64,000 nt of DNA from Primorskyibacter aestuariivivens (GTDB lineage Bacteria > Pseudomonadota > Alphaproteobacteria > Rhodobacterales > Rhodobacteraceae): assembly GCF_028023675.1 (NCBI RefSeq), contig NZ_JAQIOZ010000007.1, positions 62,001 through 126,000 of the forward strand, given 5' to 3'. Of this stretch, positions 18,622 through 28,174 are shown in pieces (within the stretch, counting starts at the first letter, position 1; the number at the start of each line of letters is the position of its first letter). A program made the position numbers and the translations under genes. The notes beneath the pieces are model-generated. The model had not been told where the DNA came from and searched no databases. It was given only the letters and a program-made list of their open reading frames with translations.

Positions 18622-20766
18622 TCAGCCCTGCGCGGCTTTGAGCTCCAGCCGACGCGCATGCAGCACCGGTTCGGTATAGCCCGAGGGCTGTTCGCGCCCC
18701 TTGAACACCAGATCGCAGGCCGCCTGATACGCGATGCCATCAAATCCCGGTGCCATCGGGCGATAGGCCGGATCTCCGGCGTTCTGGCCATCCACCACGG
18801 CGGCCATCTTCTCCATCGCGGCGCGCACCTCGTCTGCGCTGACCACGCCATGATGTAGCCAGTTGGCGATATGCTGGGCCGAGATGCGGCAGGTCGCGCG
18901 ATCCTCCATCAGGCCGACATTGTTGATGTCGGGCACCTTGGAGCACCCCACCCCCTGATCGATCCAGCGCACCACATAGCCCAGAATGCCCTGCGCATTG
19001 TTCTCCACTTCGCGGGTGATCTGGTCGCGGCTCCATTTGCGATAGCTGGCCAGCGGGATGTCCAGGATGGTCTCGACATAAGCGCGGCGTCCCCCGGCCT
19101 TGAGCTTGTCCTGCACGGCAAACACATCGACCTTGTGATAATGCAGCGCGTGCAGCGTGGCCGCCGTGGGCGAGGGCACCCAGGCGCAGTTCGCGCCGGA
19201 TTTGGGGTGTTCGATCTTGGCCTCCAGCATTGCCGCCATGGCGTCGGGCATGGCCCACATGCCCTTGCCGATCTGTGCCTTGCCGGACAGTCCGCATTCC
19301 AGCCCGATATCCACGTTCTGGTTCTCGTAGCCGCCGATCCACGCCTTGCGCTTGATGAAATCCTTGCGGCTGAACGGCCCTGCCTCCATCGAGGTGTGGA
19401 TCTCATCCCCGGTGCGGTCGAGGAAGCCGGTATTGATAAAGGCCACGCGGTTTTTCGCGGCGCGGATACATTCCTTGAGGTTCACCGTGGTGCGGCGCTC
19501 CTCGTCCATGATGCCGATCTTGACACTGTCCTGCGGCAGGCCCAGCACCCGTTCGACCACGTTGAAGATCTCGTTGGTAAAGGCCACTTCCTCGGGGCCG
19601 TGCATCTTGGGTTTCACCACATAGACCGAGCCATGCACCGAATTGCCGCTGTCGCGCTTGAGGTCATGCTTGGCAATCGCCACGGTGACCAGCGCGTCCA
19701 TCAACCCTTCGAAAATCTCGTTGCCGTCGCGGTCCAGAACGGCGGGGTTGGTCATCAGGTGGCCGACATTGCGCACCCAAAGGAGCGCGCGGCCTTTCAC
19801 GGTAATCTCCGAGCCATCCGGCGCAACAAAGGTCCGGTCGTCATTTAGACGGCGGGTCATGGTTTCGCCGCCCTTCTGGAAGCTCGCCTCCAGATCGCCC
19901 TTCATCAGCCCCAGCCAGTTGCCATAGGCCAGCACCTTGTCCTCGGCATCGACGCAAGCGACGCTGTCCTCACAGTCCATGATGGCCGAGACAGCGGCCT
20001 CCATCTGCACATCGGCCAGACCCGCCTGATCGCGCGCACCGATCATATGGGTGCGGTCAAACACCAGCTCCACATGCAACCCGTTGTTGCGTAGGAGCAC
20101 CGCATCGGGGGCCTTGGGGTGGCCGCGATAGCCGACGAATTTCTCAGGGTTCACAAGCGGCATGTCATCGACCAGCAGCGCGCCGTCCTGCACATGGTAG
20201 CGCCGCGCATCCGCATGGGACGTGCCCGCCACCGGGAAGGCCTCGTCCAGAAACACCCGCGCCCGCGCCACGACCCGCGCACCGCGGCCCCGGTCATAGC
20301 CACCTTTGGGGGGCAGGGAGCCCATGGCATCGGTGCCGTAGAACGCATCATAAAGCGAGCCCCAGCGCGCATTGGCGGCGTTGAGCGCGAAACGCGCATT
20401 GGTCACCGGCACCACAAGCTGCGGGCCGGGGACGGTGGCAATTTCGGGATCGACATTGGAGGTGCCGATCTCGAAGTCCTCGCCCTCGGGCAGCAGGTAT
20501 CCGATCTCTTCGAGAAACGCCTTGTAGGCGGTTGCATCATGACCCTGATCGTTGCGGGCGCGGTGCCAGTCGTCGATCTGGGTCTGGATCGCCTCGCGTT
20601 TTTCCAGCAGCGCGCGGTTCTTTGGCCCCAACTCATGGGCCAGTTCCGCCAGCCCATTCCAGAAGGTTCCGGCATCCACGCCGGTGCCCGGCAGCGCCTG
20701 TTCCTCGATGAAATCTGCCAGCACCTTGTCTACTTCCAGCCCTGCGCGGTCCACCCGTGTGGTCAT
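18622..20766 (-). CDS. glcB: Malate synthase G
   Basis: Condenses glyoxylate with acetyl-CoA to malate in the glyoxylate shunt or glycolate/glyoxylate use. At 714 residues it has the length of the monomeric G isoform, not the roughly 530-residue A isoform. Family segments include [18 protein letters not shown] near the C-terminus, [14 protein letters not shown] and the catalytic-region [17 protein letters not shown] 20766 has GGGAGAG upstream. The longer frame to 20850 is non-coding in character. Isocitrate lyase is not in the window. A GGTATACC palindrome lies just upstream and may be its operator. Confidence 0.97.
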   Translation of the reverse strand: MTTRVDRAGLEVDKVLADFIEEQALPGTGVDAGTFWNGLAELAHELGPKNRALLEKREAIQTQIDDWHRARNDQGHDATAYKAFLEEIGYLLPEGEDFEIGTSNVDPEIATVPGPQLVVPVTNARFALNAANARWGSLYDAFYGTDAMGSLPPKGGYDRGRGARVVARARVFLDEAFPVAGTSHADARRYHVQDGALLVDDMPLVNPEKFVGYRGHPKAPDAVLLRNNGLHVELVFDRTHMIGARDQAGLADVQMEAAVSAIMDCEDSVACVDAEDKVLAYGNWLGLMKGDLEASFQKGGETMTRRLNDDRTFVAPDGSEITVKGRALLWVRNVGHLMTNPAVLDRDGNEIFEGLMDALVTVAIAKHDLKRDSGNSVHGSVYVVKPKMHGPEEVAFTNEIFNVVERVLGLPQDSVKIGIMDEERRTTVNLKECIRAAKNRVAFINTGFLDRTGDEIHTSMEAGPFSRKDFIKRKAWIGGYENQNVDIGLECGLSGKAQIGKGMWAMPDAMAAMLEAKIEHPKSGANCAWVPSPTAATLHALHYHKVDVFAVQDKLKAGGRRAYVETILDIPLASYRKWSRDQITREVENNAQGILGYVVRWIDQGVGCSKVPDINNVGLMEDRATCRISAQHIANWLHHGVVSADEVRAAMEKMAAVVDGQNAGDPAYRPMAPGFDGIAYQAACDLVFKGREQPSGYTEPVLHARRLELKAAQG

Positions 20767-20788
20767 CCCGTCTCTCCCATTGTGCGCT

Positions 20789-20800
20789 ATGGTATACCGT
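20789..20800 (-). promoter_or_regulatory. GGTATACC palindrome upstream of glcB
   Basis: A perfect 8-bp palindrome GGTATACC at 20791-20798 with AT-rich flanks, 25 nt before the glcB start. GntR/FCD-type regulators often bind TGGTATACCA-like sites, so this is a possible operator. A related TGTATACCGTTGC occurs at 32201, upstream of DUF3422. Confidence 0.35.
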
Positions 20801-20911
20801 TTCCTATGCGAGTTGCCCGGCGCACGCCAATACTTCCCGCTTGCGGGCAAGTTAATAGTGTTTCAGGAAAATCCAAATAATCATCTGCGATTTCCGCAAA
20901 TATCCCGATCA

Positions 20912-21058
20912 TCAGGTTTTACGCGCGCGGCGGCAGCGCTCGGAGCAGTATTTCACCTCGTCCCAGGCCCGCGCCCATTTCCTGCGCCATGTAAAGGGCC
21001 TGCCACAGGTCACACAGGTCTTTTGCGGCAGATCGGATTTGCGGGTGGTTTTCGGCAT
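20912..21058 (-). CDS. DUF2256 zinc-ribbon-like small protein
   Basis: A 48-residue protein beginning [15 protein letters not shown]. Two Cys pairs (C15-x-x-C18 and C38/C42) frame a basic, Trp-rich middle ([12 protein letters not shown], then [14 protein letters not shown]). This matches the DUF2256 family. The cysteines probably bind zinc and the basic surface could bind nucleic acid, but no function is established. It starts 3 nt after the photolyase-family gene stop, so it is almost certainly co-transcribed and perhaps translationally coupled. As I recall, DUF2256 genes are often found next to, or fused to, photolyase/cryptochrome-type genes. Confidence 0.88.
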   Translation of the reverse strand: MPKTTRKSDLPQKTCVTCGRPFTWRRKWARAWDEVKYCSERCRRARKT

Positions 21059-21061
21059 GGC

Positions 21062-22555
21062 TCAGAGATCGAGGCTGAGCTGCTGCGGTCCGGGTCCCGG
21101 GACCTTGTCGCGGATGAACCGCCCGCTGCGGTCTTTGCGCGAGCCGTGCTTGTCCACCACCTTTGCCGCTGTTTCTTGAAATCCGACCTCGCGACGCACG
21201 GCCCAGATGGCGGCTCGGGCGTGACGGGCGGCGTCTTTCACATCCACCACCGGGGCGGGATAGGCGGCTTTTCCGTCCCAGAGCCATGGCTCCTGAAGGT
21301 ATTTGTCCGGCACATTGCGCAATTCCGGCAGCCAGCGACGCGTGAACAGGCCTGCGGGGTCCTGATCATGCCCTTGCTTCACCGGGTTATAGATACGTGG
21401 GGTATTGATGCCCGTGGTGCCCGATTGCATCTGCACCTGCGACCAGTGAATGCCGGGCTCATAATCAGTGAACATGCGCGCCAGATGCAAACCGGTTTGC
21501 CGCCAGTCCAGCCAGAGGTGATAGGAGGCAAAACTCATCAGCATCGAGCGCATCCGGAAATTCAGCCAGCCCGTTGCGATCAGCGACCGCATGCAGGCAT
21601 CGACAAAGGGAATGCCGGTCTCGCCCTGTTCCCAAGCTTGCCGCCGCGCGGGATCATCGCTGCGCAGTTCCTCATAGGCGGGATGCAGGCAGCGCGCTTC
21701 AAGCGCCGGTTCATCATCCAGCTTCTGCATGAAGTGATCACGCCAGGCGAGGCGCGACTGAAAGGATTTGAGCGAAGATGTCCAGCCATCGCGGGTGCCG
21801 CGCACCGCCCGTTGGCGTGCCGCTGTGGTATGGACCGCCTCGCGGATGCTCATCGTGCCAAAGGCGAAATGCGGCGACAGGCGGGAACAGGCCCCGGCCC
21901 CCTCCAGCGGCGAGGACATGGCGCGGCGATAGGTTTGTCCGCGTGTGGTCAGAAAGGAATGCAGCAGCGCGTCGGCGGCGCGGTGTCCGCCCGGTTGCGG
22001 GTCTGTCAAGCCGCAGTCCTCCAGCCCGAGAGCCGCAGCCATGGGCAGGGGATCGGAGGGCAGCGCAAGCGTGTCGAGCCGCTCCGGTGCGGGAAGCACC
22101 CCGCGCCCCATGAACGCGTCGCGGCCCGCCGCCCAGCGGTCGCGCGTGTCGAGCCGTCGGATCACGCCCGATTGCGGCAGTTCGGTCCAGTCGATCCCTG
22201 CGCCCCGTGCCCATGCCGCGACCGCCCTGTCGCGGGCAAAGGTCCAGCCATTGCCGGTTTCCTCATGGCTGATGAGCCGCGTGGCGCGGGTCTCGCGCGC
22301 GATCTGGTCCAGACAGGTCACCGCATCGCCCACCCGCAGGATCAATGTCCCGCCGCACCGGGCAATCGCATCACGCAGATCCCCAAGGCTTTCGCACAGG
22401 AACCGGTACTGCCGCCGCGATACATCGGGCAGCGCCCAGTAATCCGGCTCCACGATATAGATGCAGGCAATCGGGTCGCCCAAAGTCACGGCATGGCTGA
22501 GGGCCGGGTGATCGCGCAGCCGCAGGTCGCGCTTGAACCAGAGAAGCGTTGTCAT
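21062..22555 (-). CDS. Photolyase/cryptochrome family protein, non-classical subtype
   Basis: A 497-residue flavoprotein with an N-terminal Rossmann-type photolyase domain (TTLLWFKRDLRLRDHPAL) and a C-terminal helical FAD-binding domain (LAWRDHF, GIPFVDACMRSLIATGWLNFRMRSMLMSF). The segment that normally reads NGGWQW in CPD photolyases and cryptochromes is HWSQVQMQSGTTGINTPRIYNPVKQG here, so substrate and photochemistry may differ. It could be a light-driven DNA repair enzyme or a blue-light sensor. It is the middle gene of a three-gene minus-strand operon with a small membrane protein and DUF2256. The start ATG 22555 lacks a clear ribosome-binding site. Confidence 0.9.
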   Translation of the reverse strand: MTTLLWFKRDLRLRDHPALSHAVTLGDPIACIYIVEPDYWALPDVSRRQYRFLCESLGDLRDAIARCGGTLILRVGDAVTCLDQIARETRATRLISHEETGNGWTFARDRAVAAWARGAGIDWTELPQSGVIRRLDTRDRWAAGRDAFMGRGVLPAPERLDTLALPSDPLPMAAALGLEDCGLTDPQPGGHRAADALLHSFLTTRGQTYRRAMSSPLEGAGACSRLSPHFAFGTMSIREAVHTTAARQRAVRGTRDGWTSSLKSFQSRLAWRDHFMQKLDDEPALEARCLHPAYEELRSDDPARRQAWEQGETGIPFVDACMRSLIATGWLNFRMRSMLMSFASYHLWLDWRQTGLHLARMFTDYEPGIHWSQVQMQSGTTGINTPRIYNPVKQGHDQDPAGLFTRRWLPELRNVPDKYLQEPWLWDGKAAYPAPVVDVKDAARHARAAIWAVRREVGFQETAAKVVDKHGSRKDRSGRFIRDKVPGPGPQQLSLDL

Positions 22556-22563
22556 TCGTGGCG

Positions 22564-22761
22564 TTATTCCCCGGCCACCGCGTCACCTGTGCGGCCATCG
22601 ATCTGCGTCTCAGCGCCTTCCGGCCCGTCGGACTGGGCAAAGGCCCAGCCGAGAAAACCAATGAAAAGCCCCGCCGCCACGATCAGTGACAGCCGGATCC
22701 CGGTCAGCGCGGGCTTGTGGCGTTGTTTCTCCTTTTCAACATTCGTGTCGGGTGCGGACAT
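22564..22761 (-). CDS. Small single-helix membrane protein upstream of the photolyase-family gene
   Basis: A 65-residue protein with a charged N-terminus (EKEKQRHK), one transmembrane helix at about 20-41 (TGIRLSLIVAAGLFIGFLGWAFA) and a short acidic C-terminal tail, probably periplasmic. ATG 22761 has AAAGGAG 7 nt upstream, a strong site. It ends 8 nt before the photolyase-family start, so the two are co-transcribed. No family recognised. A role as a membrane anchor or partner for the flavoprotein is speculative. Confidence 0.75.
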   Translation of the reverse strand: MSAPDTNVEKEKQRHKPALTGIRLSLIVAAGLFIGFLGWAFAQSDGPEGAETQIDGRTGDAVAGE

Positions 22762-22888
22762 GTCTCGCTCCTTTCAGCCAGTGTTTCTGCACCGGGATAC
22801 CTTGTCGCCCCGGCGCTTGTTCCCTACGACTCTAGGCCAGAGCGCATGGATTTCCATGCAACCGCATTTCACGGACAGGATAGCTGCG

Positions 22889-25456
22889 ATGAAAGATGCC
22901 GCGCCCAACGCGACCCCCGAGACGATCTATCTCAAGGATTACACGCCTTTTGGCTTTGTGGTGGAGGAGGTGCATCTGACCTTCCGGCTTGCGCCGCGCG
23001 CCACGCGGGTTCTGTCGCGTATCCGATTTGCGCCGAACCCCGAGGCGACCGATAGGACGTTTTTCCTACATGGCGAGGAGCTGCGGCTGATTTCCGCGAA
23101 AATCGACGGGCAGGAGGTCACACCCGAGGTGACGGACAAGGGCCTGACCTGCGCCGTTCCGGACGGCGCGTTTACCTGGGAGGCGGAGGTCGAGATCAGC
23201 CCCGAGACCAATACCGCGCTCGAAGGGCTCTACATGAGCAATGGCATGTATTGCACCCAATGCGAGGCCGAGGGCTTCCGCAAGATCACCTTCTACCCCG
23301 ACCGCCCCGATGTGATGTCCACCTTTACCGTGCTCATCGAAGGCGATCTGCCTGTGCTTCTGTCCAACGGCAACAAGGCCGGGCAGGGGGAGGGTTGGGC
23401 CGAATGGCATGACCCATGGCCGAAACCCGCCTATCTTTTCGCGCTGGTGGCGGGCGATCTGGTGAACCATCCCGACCGCTTCACCACCCGCTCGGGCCGT
23501 GATGTGGAGCTGAATATCTGGGTGCGCGAGGGCGATCTGCACAAATGTGCCTTTGGCATGGAGGCGCTCAAGAAATCCATGAGATGGGACGAAGAGGTCT
23601 ATGGCCGCGAATATGACCTCGACATCTTCAACATCGTCGCGGTGGATGATTTCAACATGGGCGCGATGGAAAACAAGGGGCTGAACATCTTCAACTCCTC
23701 CGCCGTGCTTGCCAGCCCCGACACCGCCACCGACATGAATTTCGAGCGGATCGAGGCGATCATCGCGCATGAGTATTTCCACAACTGGACCGGCAACCGC
23801 ATCACCTGCCGCGACTGGTTCCAGCTGTGTCTCAAGGAGGGTCTGACGGTGTTCCGCGATGCGCAGTTCACGGCGGATATGCGCAGCGCCCCGGTCAAGC
23901 GGATCGACGATGCCCGCGACCTGCGCGCGCGCCAGTTCCCCGAGGATAACGGGCCGTTGTCGCACCCGGTTCGCCCCGACAGTTTTCAGGAGATCAACAA
24001 CTTCTACACCGCAACCGTCTATGAAAAAGGTGCCGAGGTGATCGGCATGCTCAAGCGGCTGGTGGGGGACGCGGGCTATTACAAGGCGCTTGACCTCTAT
24101 TTCGACCGCCATGACGGGCAGGCCTGCACCATCGAGGACTGGACCAAGGTGTTCGAGGATGTGACAGGCCGCGACCTGAGCCAATTCAAACGCTGGTACA
24201 CGCAATCGGGCACGCCACGTATTTCCGTCGAAAATTCCTGGGCGGACGGCACCTATACGCTGACCTTCACGCAAGAGACCAGGCCCACCCCGGGGCAGCC
24301 CGACAAGGCCCCGCAGGTCATCCCGATTGCCGTTGGCCTGCTTGGCCCCAATGGCGACGAGGTGGTCCCGACCACGGTGCTTGAAATGACCGAGGCGCGG
24401 CAGAGCTTTACCTTTGACAAGCTCGCCGCCGAGCCGGTCCCGTCCATCCTGCGCGATTTCTCGGCCCCGGTAATCCTTGATCGGCAATTGTCAGCCGCTG
24501 AAAACGCCTTCCTGCTGGCCCATGACACCGATCCGTTCAACCGGTGGGAGGCGGGGCGCAACCTTGCCCGGGCGACATTGCTCGACATGGTCCGCGACGA
24601 TGCGGCACCCGATGGCGATTATCTCGATGGGATCAAGGCCGTGCTGCGCGACCGTGATCTCGACCCGGCCTTCCGGGCACAGGTTCTGTCTCTGCCCGCG
24701 CAATCGGAAATCGCACAGGCGCTGCATGATGGCGACACCACCCCCGATCCGGAGGCCATATACGCCGCGCATGAGGGGCTGAAGCTGCGGTTGGCCGAAC
24801 ATTTGCAGGACCTGCTGCCCACGCTCTACGCCGAAAACCAGGTGGAGGGTCTCTATAGCCCCGAGGCCGGTCCTGCGGGCAAACGTGCACTTGCAGGCGC
24901 TGTGCTTGGCCTGATCTCGCGCGTCGATGGCGGGGCGCAGGCGGGCAAGCAATATGAAGCGGCTGACAACATGACCCTTCAGTTGTCGGCCCTTTCCAAT
25001 CTGCTGACTGCGGGCAAGGGCGAGGCCGAGTTGCAGGCCTTTTATGACCAGTGGCACCATGACCGGCTGGTGATGGACAAGTGGTTCGGGCTTCAGGTGG
25101 GGCATGCAGCACCGGACAGGGCAGCGGAGATGGCGCGCAAGCTGACCGAGCATCCCGATTTCACCCTGACCAATCCCAACCGTTTCCGCGCGGTGATGGG
25201 AGCGCTGGGCATGAACCATGCCGGGTTCCACCATGCCAGCGGCGCGGGCTATGCGCTGATGGCGGACAAGCTGATTGAACTGGATGCCAGGAACCCGCAG
25301 ACCACGGCGCGTATGTGCGCCATGTTCCAGACCTGGCGGCGCTATGATGCCGGGCGGCAGGCCCATGCGCGCGCTGCGCTGGAACGCATCGCAGGGACCG
25401 AGGGGCTGAGCCGCGATACGACCGAGATGGTCAGCCGCATGTTGGGGGATGCATGA
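22889..25456 (+). CDS. pepN: Aminopeptidase N (M1 family)
   Basis: An 855-residue zinc aminopeptidase of the bacterial PepN type that removes N-terminal residues from peptides in the cytoplasm. The substrate motif GAMEN is at 258-262. The zinc site is H294-E-Y-F-H298 with the third ligand E317 (KEGLT), exactly the HExxH-x18-E spacing. The C-terminal helical domain typical of PepN (DUF3458 region) is present, so the protein is full length. ATG 22889 with AGGA upstream opens MKDAAPNATPETIYLKDY. The continuous open frame reaching back to 20552 crosses other genes and is not coding. Its last codons overlap the next gene. Confidence 0.96.
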   Translation: MKDAAPNATPETIYLKDYTPFGFVVEEVHLTFRLAPRATRVLSRIRFAPNPEATDRTFFLHGEELRLISAKIDGQEVTPEVTDKGLTCAVPDGAFTWEAEVEISPETNTALEGLYMSNGMYCTQCEAEGFRKITFYPDRPDVMSTFTVLIEGDLPVLLSNGNKAGQGEGWAEWHDPWPKPAYLFALVAGDLVNHPDRFTTRSGRDVELNIWVREGDLHKCAFGMEALKKSMRWDEEVYGREYDLDIFNIVAVDDFNMGAMENKGLNIFNSSAVLASPDTATDMNFERIEAIIAHEYFHNWTGNRITCRDWFQLCLKEGLTVFRDAQFTADMRSAPVKRIDDARDLRARQFPEDNGPLSHPVRPDSFQEINNFYTATVYEKGAEVIGMLKRLVGDAGYYKALDLYFDRHDGQACTIEDWTKVFEDVTGRDLSQFKRWYTQSGTPRISVENSWADGTYTLTFTQETRPTPGQPDKAPQVIPIAVGLLGPNGDEVVPTTVLEMTEARQSFTFDKLAAEPVPSILRDFSAPVILDRQLSAAENAFLLAHDTDPFNRWEAGRNLARATLLDMVRDDAAPDGDYLDGIKAVLRDRDLDPAFRAQVLSLPAQSEIAQALHDGDTTPDPEAIYAAHEGLKLRLAEHLQDLLPTLYAENQVEGLYSPEAGPAGKRALAGAVLGLISRVDGGAQAGKQYEAADNMTLQLSALSNLLTAGKGEAELQAFYDQWHHDRLVMDKWFGLQVGHAAPDRAAEMARKLTEHPDFTLTNPNRFRAVMGALGMNHAGFHHASGAGYALMADKLIELDARNPQTTARMCAMFQTWRRYDAGRQAHARAALERIAGTEGLSRDTTEMVSRMLGDA

Positions 25457-25884
25457 GTGTCTACCGGTTCGAGGCCTCGGCGCGGGGACCGCGTGCGGTT
25501 TTGGGGCTCGCGCTGTGGTGGGCGGGGCTGCTGGCCGCCTACCTGATCTTTGACGCGACACTGTGGATCCTGCTGCCGCTGGCGCTGGCCTCGCTGCCCG
25601 CGCTTTACGAACTGGGCAAGGGCGCGCGCGCCACCCTGGAGATCGACAGCGACGAGTTCCGCTGGTCCTCCGGGCGGCGGCAGGGACGGATGCTCCGGTC
25701 CGAAGTGGATCGGGTGCGGCTGGATACCAAGCTGGACATGTCGCTGCGCATGTCACTGGTCACGCCTGAGGGTCGGAAAATCCGCCTGCCTTATGAATGT
25801 GTGCCGCCGCGCAAGGCGCTGGAGGAGGAACTGGACACGCGGGGGATTACCGTCGAGCGGCATCATTTCTCGCTCATGGGGTGA
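25453..25884 (+). CDS. Hypothetical membrane protein with PH-like tail
   Basis: A 143-residue protein with two closely spaced hydrophobic helices at about 15-35 and 37-52, then a soluble beta-rich part (ATLEIDSDEFRWSSG, ...RVRLDTKLDMSLRMSLVT..., GRKIRLPYECVPP) resembling bacterial PH-like domains. No enzyme motif. The start overlaps the pepN stop (ATGA), so it is translationally coupled to pepN. Confidence 0.75.
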   Translation: MSVYRFEASARGPRAVLGLALWWAGLLAAYLIFDATLWILLPLALASLPALYELGKGARATLEIDSDEFRWSSGRRQGRMLRSEVDRVRLDTKLDMSLRMSLVTPEGRKIRLPYECVPPRKALEEELDTRGITVERHHFSLMG

Positions 25885-25976
25885 AATCGTCTCGGACATG
25901 ATCAGGTTCCCGCCAATTGCAGCGTAAATCGCGGGAATGTCACGGTGCTGTTGCAGAGCCATGACGAAAAGGAGCC

Positions 25977-26837
25977 ATGAGAGACCGTATTGCCCCCCTG
26001 ATTCAGGAACGTGCCAACTGGCTGTTTGCCGACCGGCTGCCTGCGCGCCTGTCGCGCCGCGTACTCGACCGGGTGCTGAGCTATGAAGAGACGGTGGCGC
26101 TGGCCTCGGAGATGCGCGACTGGCCCAGCGCGCGGATCATGGACCGGATGGGGCGGCGTCTGGCACGACAGGTGACCTGTACCGGGCTGGATCATGTCCC
26201 GGCGACCGGTCCGGCGCTGATCGTGGCCAATCACCCGACCGGGATCGCTGACGGGATCATCCTGCACCGGTTGCTGGCCCCGCGCCGGCCGGATGCGTTC
26301 TTTTTTGCCAATGGCGATATCCTGCGTGTTCTGCCGCAGATGGAGGACATGATCGCCCCTGTCGAATGGCGCAAAGAAAAGCGCAGCCATGCCAAAACGC
26401 GCGCCACCATGGATTATATGCGGCGTGCGGTTGCCCGGGATCGGCTGGGCGTGATCTTTCCCTCCGGGCGGCTGGCCAAGCGGCGCGGGTTGTGTCTGCA
26501 TGAAAGGCCATGGATGGCGTCCGCGGCGATGCTGGCCCGGAAATTCGATCTGCCGGTCATCTCGGTGCGCATGGAAGCGCGCAATTCGGCGCTGTTCCAC
26601 CTGTTCGACGCGATCCATCCCAGCCTGCGGGACATCACCCTGTTCCACGAGACGCTGAACAAGCATCGCCAGCCCTATCGCGTGACCATCGGCGCGGCCA
26701 TCGCGCCCGGTGACATCCCGGTGCGCCCGGAAGAGGGGATCGCCATGCTGCGCGCGGCGACCTTGTCACTGGCCGGGGGCAGCGGCGGCCGGGAACCTGC
26801 TGTGCCGTTGTTGCGGGGCAAGCTCATTCGCGCCTGA
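25977..26837 (+). CDS. Lysophospholipid-type acyltransferase
   Basis: A 286-residue member of the PlsC-like glycerolipid acyltransferase superfamily. The catalytic box reads ANHPTGIADG near residues 82-91, an H-x5-D arrangement like NHP-x-G-x-x-D acyltransferases fused to hemolysin-like proteins, rather than the strict H-x4-D. A second block, VIFPSGRLAKRRG, corresponds to the FPEG-type phosphate-binding motif. Substrates could be lysophosphatidic acid or ornithine-lipid precursors; sequence does not decide. There is no obvious transmembrane segment, so it may be membrane-associated. AAAAGGAG precedes ATG 25977. Confidence 0.85.
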   Translation: MRDRIAPLIQERANWLFADRLPARLSRRVLDRVLSYEETVALASEMRDWPSARIMDRMGRRLARQVTCTGLDHVPATGPALIVANHPTGIADGIILHRLLAPRRPDAFFFANGDILRVLPQMEDMIAPVEWRKEKRSHAKTRATMDYMRRAVARDRLGVIFPSGRLAKRRGLCLHERPWMASAAMLARKFDLPVISVRMEARNSALFHLFDAIHPSLRDITLFHETLNKHRQPYRVTIGAAIAPGDIPVRPEEGIAMLRAATLSLAGGSGGREPAVPLLRGKLIRA

Positions 26838-26857
26838 TCTCTTTGGGGCCTGAACGG

Positions 26858-27607
26858 CTACATCTGCCCTCCCGCGATCTGGATGGTCTGGCCGTTCACG
26901 CTTTGCGACCCCGGCCCACATAACCAGAGCGCTGCGGCGCTGATTTCCTCGACCTCCAGCAATTTACGGTGCCGGTTGGCCTTGACCATGATTTGCAGCG
27001 CATCCTCGGCGCTCATGCCGGTGCGCTCTGAAATGCTTTCCTGATTGCGGGTGACGATATCGGTCGCCACATAGCCGGGGCAGAGCGCGTTGAACGTGTA
27101 GCCGGTGCCGAGATATTCCTCGCTCAGCGCCCGGATCAGCCCGATCAGCCCGTGTTTCGACGCGGTATAGGCGGGCGCGCCGCGCAACCCGCGCACCCCG
27201 GCGATGGAAGACACGGCAATCACACGGCCCCAGTCGGTTTCGCTCATCGAGGTCATGCATTCGCGGATGGTCAGGAACGCGCCATCGAGATTGGTCGCCA
27301 TGGTACGGCGCCAGAACGCCAAATCCATCTTGCGCAGCGACAGCCCCTCGGCAATCCCGGCATTGGGCACACAGATCTGCACCGGGCCGCGCGCTGCCAC
27401 CGCCGCCGCGACCCCGTCCACGACCGAGGCCTCCTCGGCCACGTCCATCACCAGCGGGTGCAGCCCGTTGCCCGCCACCTCTTCGAGCACCCCGGCCCGG
27501 CGTCCGGTGATGGTCACCTGCGCGCCTTGTTCGGCCAAGGCCCGCGCGATGGCCAGCCCGATGCCCGTTCCGCCGCCCGTGACCAGCGCATGTTTTCCGT
27601 CCAGCAT
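26858..27607 (-). CDS. Short-chain dehydrogenase/reductase
   Basis: A 249-residue classical SDR. The cofactor motif GGGTGIG is at 11-17, the NAG motif at 82-84, and the catalytic residues are Ser in VSSIAG near 133-134 and Y147-x3-K151 (YTASKHG). It oxidises or reduces a hydroxyl/keto group with NAD(P). Residues after beta-2 (TGRRAG) contain Arg and no acidic residue at the usual discriminator, which would favour NADP(H), though this is not firm. ATG 27607 has GGAGGAGAG upstream. The longer frame to 27790 is rejected. It is divergent from the methyltransferase-like gene. The substrate is unknown. Confidence 0.9.
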   Translation of the reverse strand: MLDGKHALVTGGGTGIGLAIARALAEQGAQVTITGRRAGVLEEVAGNGLHPLVMDVAEEASVVDGVAAAVAARGPVQICVPNAGIAEGLSLRKMDLAFWRRTMATNLDGAFLTIRECMTSMSETDWGRVIAVSSIAGVRGLRGAPAYTASKHGLIGLIRALSEEYLGTGYTFNALCPGYVATDIVTRNQESISERTGMSAEDALQIMVKANRHRKLLEVEEISAAALWLCGPGSQSVNGQTIQIAGGQM

Positions 27608-27720
27608 GATGTCTCTCCTCCCGTTTGCGCCAGCCTTTCCAAAACGCGGCATTTTGACAAGCAGGCTTGCGCGCAACGTTCCGTCACAGCAAGTCTTGAT
27701 GCAGTTCAGGAGACGTTGCG

Positions 27721-28170
27721 ATGAAATGGATCGACATACCGCCCGTCTGGCTGGCCATGGCGCTGGCCGTGGCCTGGGTGCAAAGCGCACATTACGCCTA
27801 CGGGCTCAGCTTTGGTGGGGCGTGGGCGGATTTCCTGGGCGGGCTGCTGGTGGGCGGCGGCGTGATCCTGATTGCCTTGGCCGCCTACGAGATGCGCCGC
27901 CACAAGACCACGATCATTCCCCATGAAACGCCCGCGCGGCTGGTGACCTCGGGCATTTTCAAACGCTCCCGCAACCCGATCTATCTGGGCGACGCGCTGA
28001 TCCTGACGGGGTTGATCCTCTATTGGGACGCGGTTTTGTCGCTGCCGCTCATCCCGGTCTTTGTCTGGATCATCGAACGGCGCTTTGTCCTGCCCGAGGA
28101 AAAGCGCATGCGCCGCACCTTCCGCGCGGATTTCCACCGCTACACGGAACAGACGCGTCGCTGGCTGTGA
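27721..28170 (+). CDS. Isoprenylcysteine methyltransferase-like membrane protein
   Basis: A 149-residue integral membrane protein with hydrophobic helices at about 7-28, 35-57 and a long pair around 92-118. The C-terminal signature SGIFKRSRNPIYLGDALI, then RRFVLPEEKRMRRTF...YTEQTRRWL, matches the ICMT/phospholipid methyltransferase-like fold. Such proteins methylate small or lipid substrates using S-adenosylmethionine at the membrane face. The true substrate in bacteria is mostly unknown. The upstream gene is divergent and the downstream one convergent, so it is likely a single-gene unit. Confidence 0.85.
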   Translation: MKWIDIPPVWLAMALAVAWVQSAHYAYGLSFGGAWADFLGGLLVGGGVILIALAAYEMRRHKTTIIPHETPARLVTSGIFKRSRNPIYLGDALILTGLILYWDAVLSLPLIPVFVWIIERRFVLPEEKRMRRTFRADFHRYTEQTRRWL

Positions 28171-28174
28171 CCGG

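Noticed and set aside
20552-22888. A continuous upstream extension of the pepN frame of almost 780 codons.
   Set aside because: It runs antisense through glcB, DUF2256 and the photolyase-family gene. PepN family similarity begins at 22889.
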